A stretch of 64,000 nt of DNA from the NCBI GenBank assembly GCA_946122785.1, contig CAMGYJ010000010.1:14421467-14485466 (forward strand), read 5' to 3'. The position numbers were made by a program, and so were the translations under genes. Under the pieces are notes generated by a model, which worked only from the letters and a program-made list of their open reading frames with translations, had not been told where the DNA came from and searched no databases. Below, in pieces: positions 56,077-64,000 of the stretch (its first letter is position 1; every line of letters begins with the position of its first letter). The DNA comes from Linum tenue (lineage: Eukaryota; Streptophyta; Magnoliopsida; Malpighiales; Linaceae).

Positions 56077-57424
56077 TGATAGACCATTTATTACACATGT
56101 TTTTACCCCTATTCTTGAGCCGTTTGAGATGTTGATTCTCGTGTTTTAAGCCGATTTCACGCTAGGTTGTGCGCTTATGTCATATTTCAGGACCTGGCGT
56201 TGGAATCGAGGCGAAGGAACGAGTTTCGGGTCGAAAGGAGCTCGTTTGGGTCGAAGTGTGCTGGAGGACAAAAATACCCGGCCATGACCAGAAATACCTG
56301 GCCGGGTATTATTTTGAGGAGACCGGGGAAAAGAGGTTTTCTGCGTCTGAGAAACAGGAGGGGTCCCGGTCGTGAAGCATAAATCCTCGGTCGGGGATTA
56401 TTGGAGCAGACCGGGGATTTTCCCCTGGCATGAAACGCGCGTTTCAATTATACCCGGTCGAGACCCAAAATACCCGACCGGGTATTGCGACAGGCAACCT
56501 TTTAAAGGAAAAGAAGGCTAATAATCAAGGGTTCCGAGTTTTAGAGAGACAGAGCGATTCCTAGAGAGAGGAAGGGACGAACCAGAGTTCCCAAGTGCCA
56601 TAGCTTGATCTTCATCACCATTGGAGCCCGGCTTGAGCTTGGAGAAGTGCCGATTGACGACCAGGAGCAGAAACTCATCCTTCACAATATGATTTCCGCA
56701 TCTGAATTTGCTTTTGCTTCTCTCTCCATGGAGTAGTTTCCCCATTCATCTGGGTATGGAGAACCCTAGATTTGTATGTTAGGTCTGATTGTATGAACCC
56801 AAGTACAGATTTTATGATTTGATTATATTCGATTGAGGCTTGAATGATTGAATGACTTGAATCCTGATCAAATTCCTGTTGTTTCTGCTTTAACCTAGAA
56901 TGAGAACATCTGCCTAGGTTGATAGAGCATCCTTAATTGAAGATAGTGAATTGGCGACTTTAGTCGAGGAGCCAATTTGCTATTCTGTACCGAATTCAAT
57001 TCGGTAGTGGAGGTTTGGTTCGTTAGGGCCTCAATTTGTTTACTCCGGTGGAGGTTAGTCGCCCGCTGGAGACTCAGATTGAGAGGGTCTGGAGACCTTT
57101 AGTCGAGACTTCAGACTGTTTAAGAACCTTCCGCAGTATAACTTTCATGAAAACTGAACTTGGTAAATTGCAATCCGGCTTAACTGCAGTCTAGGGGGAA
57201 CCATATCCGGGTGACCTCTCTCGACTTGAAAACAACCGTTTTACTTGCTTTGTTTGTTTGTTAATTTGGACTTGCACTAAAGTTTCACTGCTAGATAATA
57301 AGAATTCACTGAGTAGCCATCAAATCTAGGACCCGTGTTGACATTAAAACCCAAACCCGCTATACTACGCTTTAGGAAGTGGTTACACTTTGCCAATTTC
57401 TAGAGTGACAGTAGGAGTGAGTCA
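56077..57424 (+). mobile_element. Solo LTR, 1348 bp, TSD GGCTC
   Basis: TGATAGACCATTTATTACAC...GGAGTGAGTCA flanked by GGCTC at 56072-56076 and 57425-57429. With LTR and one duplication removed, the minus-strand Athila-2 gag reads on as NLEARLSSLAQTISLRP then GALPGNIE-PNPKEG, which proves the boundaries. The first part holds an array of ACCCGG/CCGGGT palindromic words, then a GA/leader-like stretch. There are no internal domains, so it arose by LTR-LTR recombination. The plus orientation is inferred from the leader-like order. Confidence 0.9.
56265..56490. repeat. ACCCGG/CCGGGT palindromic word array in the solo LTR
   Basis: Words include AATACCCGGCCATG, AAATACCTGGCCGGGTATT, AAATCCTCGGTCGGGGATT, AGACCGGGGATTTTCCCC, TATACCCGGTCGAG and AAATACCCGACCGGGTATT, about eight sites in 225 bp. 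The array ends about 10 bp before CTTTTAAAGGAAAAG (near 56499), the only TATA-like stretch. Confidence 0.72.
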
Positions 57425-57429
57425 GGCTC

Positions 57430-58090
57430 GATATTGCCCGGTAGAGCTCCTTATGGTCTCAATGAGATAGTCTGAGCCAACGAACTTAGTCGGGCTTCAA
57501 GATTTTGAAGTGAAGCTTGTTTATTTCTTTACCCCGCTTCCAAACTCGAGAATTTGGTTCTGGTGTTTTCAATGAACTTATTAATATCTTCGAACTTCTT
57601 GTTAGAATGTGTGACAAATTGTCCCACCAAGTCTTCAAGCTTAGCAAGTCGACCATCGGAGGGTTGGCTTTGTTCTTGAAATGTCCCTTGGTATGTTGGT
57701 TGACTCGGTCTCGGGTATGTATTTGCATTGGAGCTTGAGATTGGAACCCCGAAGTTTTCCTTTACGTCGGAGAAAACCAAAGAACGTTTAGGTGATTTCT
57801 CCATCCCGAATTATAAGTCGAGCTATTATGGTTGTTTCCTCGGGATCGACCTCCAACAAATTTGGCTTGCTCGAATTGAATAGAGGCCTCAATCATCGAC
57901 TTGCATTCTTCAATGGTTTGACTCGAGTCACCACACCAATCACACTTCATAAGTTTGCTTCCCATTGCCTTTCTTTGATAATGCAACTTGATCGATCTTC
58001 TTGGAAAGTTCTTGAATATGGCCGATAGAGATGATGGTTCTTCGATCTTCAATAAACTTCCCTTTGATATGCTCTTTGCAAGTGACTTAG
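57430..58090 (-). pseudogene. Athila-2 gag middle fragment
   Basis: Minus strand: MKCDWCGDSSQTIEECKS (zinc-knuckle region, with the His replaced by Gln), FEQAKFVGGRSRGNN, STYNSGWRNHLNVLWF, then a glutamine-rich stretch ending KLEDLVGQFVTHSNKKFEDI and NLEARLSSLAQ. The capsid domain proper is missing, because the element is truncated at about 58090. Several frame shifts. Confidence 0.8.
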
Positions 58091-59640
58091 TATTTCTTAA
58101 AAAAAAATATTTTTTTTATAAAATGATTAAATCTTGACTACTTTATTTTACTATTAGACTTTATATGAATTTGAGAATTATGAAATTGGTAAGTATATAA
58201 TATAAAATACATAAGTGTTTTATCACGAGTTTAGAAGAAATAAGCCACGATTTTCATAATTTTTACACAATTATACGTGGGCTATACACTAAAAAATTTT
58301 ATGAACGATTTATATGCAATATTTTTCATATATATTTTCTCATAACTATAAATATGTTTGAAAAACCCGGAATCCTGTCTCCGTCCGTCCACAATTCTGT
58401 CCTCTGCCGTAATGTTTCTCAACGACAGGCTGAACGACCTGCAATATCTCGAGCAGGCACCTACTAAGGCTACTATTGTCTCGGAGCTACAATTCCAATG
58501 TCTCAATTTCAAGGACCAGGAAACCGTATCGGACCGGCCGGTCGGACCGGAAAACCCGGAAACCGGACCAGGCCCGGCACAATAGGGACTGTGTACCCTT
58601 CAATTTCCTGTCGGGCGGTATTTTCGGTTGGACCGCAACGAGCCGAAATTTCGGCCGGTTTTAATAAAACCGACAGACCCTTAATTAAATGAAAAGGCGT
58701 CGTTTTGACATAAGATTAAAAAAAAAACGGAAGCAAAGCAGAGATGAAAAGTCGAGAACCCTACCTCTGTTGGCCTTGCTAGCGCTCTTGTCTCTGCTTC
58801 TCATCTCCCCGCGCCGCTCTGCCTCTCCAAGAATCTCGCCGCTGCCTCTACTCTCTCGTCATCCCCAGCAGCAACCAAACACCACCGGCGAGGCGGTGAC
58901 GCGTCCTCCTTAGCAGCCAAATTCCACCGCGACGCGTCCTCCCCAGCAGTCAATCCCACCGGCGACGCGTCCTCCCCAGCAAATGCGTCCTCCCCGCGCC
59001 GGAGAAAGAGGAGTTTCCTTCGTCGTTAGAGGTAGTGTGCTTTTTCTCCTTCTCCCTTTTTCGCTGCTTCTATTCTGCTTTGTACAAAATCAAACGAAAA
59101 CATTGAAATAGGTTGATTTACTTGATTCATGGGTTAGTAAACAGAACTCAATTGATGCTTTGGACGAAGATGAAGGGTAATATTGCGTTCTGTTGGGGTA
59201 AAATTAACAAAGCATTATTTTACAAATTGGACTCCTTTAAAAAATTGCTTTCTGTTGGCTGAACACTAAAGTTTAAACTTGTGGTTTGTTGAACATTAAG
59301 CTTGTGGTTTGTAAATATTAAGCTTGTAATTTTGTACTAGTTTCTAAAAATGTATTTGGATGATTATGAGGTTTATTAGGTATTGAAATCTCGCACTTTG
59401 TTGAATGTTATCTAAGCTTATTTACTCTTTTACAGTTTCTTAGGCGGTATAATCCGGTTTTATTCCGGTATTTTTCCGGTATGGTACCCTAATTTTGTCA
59501 GTACGGTTTTTTAACAAAAAAATAAATTTTTTATTCCAAAAACGGTATTTACCGGTAGAAAACGGTTGAACCATGGTTGTACCACGATTTACCATGCCAA
59601 AGACGATTCCGGTTTGATGTCCGGTACGGTTTCGTAATCC
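58091..59640. other. Degenerate repeat with leader-like block upstream of the RINT1 pseudogene
   Basis: AT-rich to 58350. Positions 58500-58690 are rich in GGACCGG/CCGGTTTT and end GGCGTCGTTTTGAC. Positions 58740-59040 look like a first exon or leader, with a tandem word GACGCGTCCTCCCCAGCA about four times (58900-59000). Positions 59450-59620 hold CCGGTTTTATTCCGG and GGTACCCTAATTTTGTCAG. The same order is seen at 1395-2385. No start exon of RINT1 was found here. Confidence 0.45.
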
Positions 59641-61902
59641 ATGCTCAATTTAGATAATTCTCTAGTCGGGCTAAATTCCAGCCTCGAATCGAGTCTTCTC
59701 GGTTACACCTCCTTCTCCGATCGGGTTCACGTCCTGATCACTGATACCGCTGCCGAGCTCACCGCTCTCGATTCGTCGACGGCCGTTTCTTTTGTAGGTG
59801 GACGAGCGAAAGAGCAGGCATTGGCAGAGGAGCTTCCGGCGCTGGCAAAGGAGGTTGCCAGAGTGAAGATAGTTCGAGATTATGCTGGTGAGTTGCCAAA
59901 ATCTTGTTTGCTTCTATTATTTGGGAATGTTAAATTTACCAATTGTTGGAACTTCACCTATTCGATTGTTCCGAATTGGTAGCGATTAGTGTTTTAGAGA
60001 TGGTGAGCGCCTATGATGATCTATTGTCTCATTCTATGCTTAGCTCCTTCACCAATGTTTAGAGGGCGCCAAATATTCAATCAGCTTCTTTTAAGGCCCA
60101 AATGTATTCCTGGATGAATAGCTTGCTTGGAACCAATTTTTAGAAAGTATATCTCGATTGGAGTAGTTTGTTTACTTTCTCAATTAAGGGTTTCTGTGGG
60201 TGCGCTTTCTTTGTAATGTACTAATACCAGACATCAGAATGCATGATGAGATTAACTCATCTGATACCAATGTTTGGCATTCGAGTTTAAGAATAATATA
60301 GGACTAGGGCAGTTATGTATTCTTTGTGCGTAAAGACTAAAGTTCATGGTCATGCTACTATTTTGTTAATTGATTTAAATTTAATTTCTTGCCCCAGGAA
60401 AATACATTAGTTCTTGAATTAGGCGTGGTGTGGATACATCACCCGTGGGTTATGTTCTTCATGGCACCTACTTAGTTTGTTCATTTAGGCTGAAAACATG
60501 GTAAAGATCATTACCTATACCAATAAAGTGGCATGCATCAGCTGTTCTGTTTTGACAGCTGATGTTGATGCAGCTCCCATCTGCCGTTTAATTTCCAAGT
60601 TCTTACTTTAGGATTTGATTTGTGTTCACTCTTAGCGGTACCTTTTCGACATTGGCTAAGGTTTTGACACAGAGAGGGTGTGGTGCTTCTGCTTGTATAA
60701 GCCAGAGTTCAATTTTGCTCTCGTCTACAAGATTACCAGGGACTATGTTGACACTATGGATGAATTGTTACAACCTCTTGTTGATAAAGCTAGACTAGTG
60801 GCCGGGGTATAGTTGAAGAGAAGAATGGATTTCGGCTATGGTAACTTCTTTGTCTACGTACTTGGCACAAGAGGTCTTTCCTGTGTATATTGGGCAAATG
60901 GAAGAAGAGCATGTTAGTGGTGTTCAGTCTCAGGCTAGAATATCCTGGCTGCATCTGGACGACCTGATGATTTCTTTTGATCAACGGGTTCTCTCTCTGG
61001 CAACACATTCTGGTGTATTGATTTCCATTTAGGAAGACAGGAACCTCGAGAAATTCTCATCTCTATATGTTTTCTGTGATCGGCCGGATTGGCTTGATTT
61101 GTGGGCAGAAATAGAGTTCAGTGACACACTTGAAAAGTTAAAAGCCGAAGCAGATGATGAGCGGAAATGGAAAGCGAAAGGTTCCAAACTCGGATAATGC
61201 TGCTCACTATATTGAGTCTGTTCTTAAAGAATGGTGTGAGGAAGTTTTGTTTCTCGAGATGAGCTTTGATCAAATTGATCCTTTTCTTAATGATAACAGT
61301 GGGGCGAGGTGTCCATTCAATATGTCCACGGGCGGGGTTTTTGAATTTGAGATAAAAGAGCTGGAGAGATATTCAGGAAGGAGTGGGTTGAGAAGATATC
61401 AACAGTTGTTTTGAGGGGATTTGAGGCTAGCTGTCAAGAATACCTGAAAAACAAAAGGCAATGGCAGGAGAAGAGGGAAGACGGCTGGATGGTGTCAAGA
61501 TATTTAGTTGGTGCTCTAGATTATTTACAGACAAAGATGGCAGTCACGGAGGAAAATCTGAATCGTATAGATTTTGTCAGTGTGTGGAGAAGTTTAGCTT
61601 CTGGGATTGATCATGCACTCTTTAATGGCATTTTTATGAGCAGTGTAAAGTTCTATGATAGTGGTGTTGAAAGTCTTAGCAACGACTTGGAGGTCCTCTT
61701 TGGGGCATTTAGGGCTTGGTGTCTAAGACCACAAGGATTTTCCCCCAAATTAAGTGAGGGCTTGAAGTTGTTGAAGATGAGGAGGAAGCAGCATAATTTG
61801 GGATTAACCGGAGATGATAATTGGATGAAAGAGAACGGAGTCAGGCACATGACTGTTAGTGAGGCAAAGAAGATGCTAAAAAGTAGGATGTTTGGAAGTT
61901 AG
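59641..61902 (+). pseudogene. MAG2: RINT1/TIP20-family (MAG2-like) vesicle-tethering protein, pseudogene
   Basis: The family tethers Golgi-derived vesicles at the ER. Exon 59641-59888 gives NLDNSLVGLNSSLESSLLGY and ALAEELPALAKEVARVKIVR, ending at a GT donor. The second part (about 60700-61902) gives [100 protein letters not shown] and, near the C-terminus, VLFGAFRAWCLRPQGFSPKL. Defects seen: missing N-terminus, frameshift and TGA near 60805-60820, TAG in SI*EDRN (61030), loss of the middle segment with a frame change near 61180, and a frameshift near 61385-61411. Codons are otherwise well kept, so decay is moderate. MAG2 versus its paralogue cannot be decided. Confidence 0.85.
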
Positions 61903-63239
61903 CAGTTTGCAGCATTCAGAACTTTACATTTCCAAGACCCCGTAGCAGTTTGCAGCATCCAGAAAGGTAAAACAAGGCACTAGTTTAGGTTTGAGAATTT
62001 CATACTTGAAATTATTCTTTTTTGTAAATGATTAGGTGGACGTGTGTTAACTCAAAACACATTTGTTTCTCAAACTGAAATTGACAGAAAAAAGAGCAGA
62101 ATAGTTCCAGTTACACTTTATCGAGGGAGAGTTTAGTGAAGTGCCTGTTGGTTGTCATAGCCTCCTTGGAAATTGGCATGTCTGAGCTTTTGCTTTCACA
62201 TTCAATGCTATTTAACAATGCTAATGCATAGTCGCCTATAATCATCCAGTGACGATGTTAGGTCACTGAATAGGTTGGAAATTTCCGGCCGTCATAGCCA
62301 AAGGGGAGGTACTGAACTGAAAGTGATTGGGGTCTCAAGCTCAGATTCTGAAGGCTCTCTGTCTCATTATGACGAATGGTCGTTGCCTTTACTATCAGCT
62401 GTCCCCTTCATTGGAAGGACCACGAACATGGGAGTGCATCATGTTTCAGTTTCAATATTTGGTCCTGAGCTTCTGTTTCAGTTTCAACAGTTGGTTGGGT
62501 ACTCTTTCGCTTTGCACAATTGGAAGAGGGTTGCCAGCAGAAAAGTCGGCAAAGTGAAGTTGATTGAGCAGAGAGCAAAATGCTACCACTCGCCGGTCAC
62601 TCTGGTTGCACAATAATGGTTTTACTTTTGACACAAGTTGTTTTGTACTGTTGTCATTTTGCTGTGATGATAGTGAAGGATGGGTACCCCCATTTTACCA
62701 GAACTGTTGCAGGCAGTGTAGTGTTGGGGGTGGTCCTGATGGAAATGCTTGAAACTGAAAGCTTTGTTTTGAGGGAACACATGCTGCAGGGAAAGGAACA
62801 CTAGCAGGTAGCAGCCTGACATTTTCTGGCGCTATCACCTCGATGATTCCTACACAGCAACTGTGAAATGCTTTGATGTACTAAGCTCTTCGCCTTTGTG
62901 CAGCAGAGCTCAGTACTTGCCTATTTGGTACTAGTTGAACATTTAAACAAATTCGTAGTTGGCTTATGATAATATGTGAAGAAATCAACACTCAGATCAG
63001 ATACTCTAAAAGGACGGTATATCACGCTGAAAGGCTTCAATTAATGTTCTCGACGTGTAAAATACAACGAACCTCTTTGCTACTCAACCACTATACTCGA
63101 GATCAGCCTTACTTCCTCGCCAAAAGAACGTCTTACATTTTAACGTTTATTTTATGCAAATGCTATAACCAAAGGCCTCGCTACTCACTACTGGTTGCAT
63201 TCCAAAACAAGATACGTAGTTACATGATATAGTTCGTTC
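61903..63239. other. Intergenic DNA between the RINT1 pseudogene and ferrochelatase
   Basis: AGCAGTTTGCAGCATYCAGAA occurs twice (61902 and 61944). Open frames at 62275-62616 and nearby do not resemble known proteins; they may be RINT1 3' UTR or a decayed gene. The last 200 bp are probably ferrochelatase 3' UTR. Confidence 0.35.
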
Positions 63240-64000
63240 CTACAAGAGTTGGTTCCTGAATGCAACGAACATCTTTGGAGAGAAAAGCAACACACAGGCC
63301 AAAACTGAACCGAACAACAACTTGATGGCATATCTGAAAGGGTCATAGTTGTCTATCTCTCCAGTGCTGCCACTCGAGGCTGCAATGGCTTTGGCCGATG
63401 GTAAGGCTTCGACAACAGCATCAGCCAGATCTGTGATGAAAGACGAGGTGCACCCTAAAGCGGGTACGCGGCCCCAGCTCTCAATCCCAGATTCAAGGGC
63501 CAGTTCTCTGTATTCCATGTCGATCTCTTCAAGAGTTTCTATATGCTCGCTCACAAAGCTGGCATAAAGTGGACAAATCCATGAGTTTGAATAAATGATT
63601 TCATATTTAAGTTGCTGTTGTTCACAATTCCTGCCAGCAAAAATAAAAGCGATATTTGATCGCATTACCTGACAGGGACAGCCAAGAGGCTTTTCACCCC
63701 TTTTTTGCCGAGCTCCACAAGAACCTCGTCGGTATAAGGCTTCAGCCACTGGACTGGTCCAACTCGGCTCTGAATATAGTAAAAGAACAAAGTTACCTGC
63801 TTTTACTGTGTTATGAAACAGCACATAGGTCATTGATAGAACTGAATCAGTCATAAAACTCAAAAGTAAGGTAACTTGTGCAGTACAGAATGGCCAAACA
63901 AACCTGGTAAGCAAGGGTATGATCATTGTAAACTCCCCTAGCCTTCAACTCTTGCATAATCAAGTAAATGCAATCCTCCATCTGATCTTTGTATGGATCT
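63240..64000 (-). CDS. FC2: Ferrochelatase 2, chloroplastic, last three exons (partial)
   Basis: Inserts Fe2+ into protoporphyrin IX to make haem in the plastid. Minus-strand exons: 63904 to beyond 64000 ([20 protein letters not shown], ending HTLAYQ), 63669-63769 ([30 protein letters not shown]) and 63240-63558 ([20 protein letters not shown] to FRNQLL and stop TAG). Junctions are GT-AG and phases fit. The [17 protein letters not shown] block is the conserved ferrochelatase signature region. The C-terminus carries a linker and a CAB-like transmembrane segment ([20 protein letters not shown]), which separates FC2 from FC1. The 5' part lies off the right edge. No damage seen. Confidence 0.95.

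Larger units (their letters stand above)
43888..58090 (-). mobile_element. Athila-like LTR element (Athila-2), gag-protease only, with nested insertions
   Basis: Minus-strand element read right to left: gag (58090 down to 57430, then 56071-55637), protease (47434-47075), 3' non-coding region, polypurine tract GTGTGGGGGAGTT and 3' LTR (45461-43888). It is interrupted by a solo LTR (56077-57424) and by the 8.2-kb MULE (47444-55627). The gag frame reads across both insertion sites when they are taken out. The conserved tract TTGGGTTGCCTCCCAACAAG at about 46480 is the inverse of one in Athila-1. The 5' LTR and gag N-terminus are lost at about 58090. Between protease and the 3' non-coding region there is no RT, RNase H or integrase. 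Confidence 0.85.

Noticed and set aside
62275..62822. Possible small genes between RINT1 pseudogene and FC2
   Set aside because: Short overlapping frames without family resemblance, start context or splice structure.

Overview
The window reads as nuclear DNA of a dicot angiosperm. It has GT-AG spliced genes with Arabidopsis-like exon structure, plant organelle-targeted enzymes, and a dense load of plant-type transposons. Real genes are few and sit at the edges and in the middle. They are the 5' end of class III alcohol dehydrogenase/GSNO reductase (minus, running off the left edge), an intronless ATL-type RING-H2 ubiquitin ligase (24.4-25.8 kb, plus), a conserved plant protein of unknown function (31.3-32.5 kb, plus), a complete 16-exon delta-1-pyrroline-5-carboxylate dehydrogenase ALDH12A1 (33.2-37.4 kb, minus), a decayed RINT1/MAG2 vesicle-tethering pseudogene (59.6-61.9 kb, plus) and the 3' end of chloroplast ferrochelatase 2 (63.2-64 kb, minus).

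The rest is mostly nested mobile DNA whose order of arrival can be read from target-site duplications (TSDs). At 5.86-19.55 kb a 5'-truncated L1-type LINE (minus, 13-14 bp TSD) was split by an Athila-like LTR element (6890-14091, two 1318-bp LTRs, TSD AATTT, only six LTR differences seen) and by a second, older AT-rich insertion. An LTR element remnant and a second LINE follow (20-23.6 kb), and a third LINE lies at 27.9-30.4 kb. hAT-type elements with 8-bp TSDs lie at 4548-5613, 38717-39535 and, degraded, at 37445-38135, about 90 bp from the P5CDH start codon. A Mutator-like element with 9-bp TSD occupies 39930-41427 and holds a fold-back hairpin element.

From 41.7 to 58.1 kb there is a second stack. 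A small LTR element (41743-43887) was hit by another Athila-like element on the minus strand (3' LTR 43888-45461). The gag-protease region of that element was in turn hit by an 8.2-kb MULE (47444-55627, TSD GGAAATCTC) and by a 1348-bp element now left as a solo LTR (56077-57424, TSD GGCTC). The MULE carries a MuDR-type transposase on the plus strand and a convergent plant mobile domain (PMD) gene on the minus strand. Both Athila-like elements have gag and protease but no reverse transcriptase or integrase core, so they look non-autonomous.

The most unusual signal is that the elements carry private sets of short palindromic words repeated in non-coding DNA. The MULE has two arrays of 24-bp AACCGCA...TGCGGTT palindromes, one immediately upstream of each of its two TATA boxes. 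The Athila-2 LTR has GATCACGG/CCGTGATC words just upstream of its TATA box, and a third family (GTACAACTT/AAGTTGTAC) in its 3' non-coding DNA. The solo LTR has ACCCGG/CCGGGT words, and Athila-1 has GCACAGGCAAAC palindromes. The MULE's two genes also share a conserved, same-sense intronic module. Together, the second gene and promoter-flanking word arrays resemble in layout the VANDAL anti-silencing arrangement, with a PMD protein in the accessory position. That link is inference.
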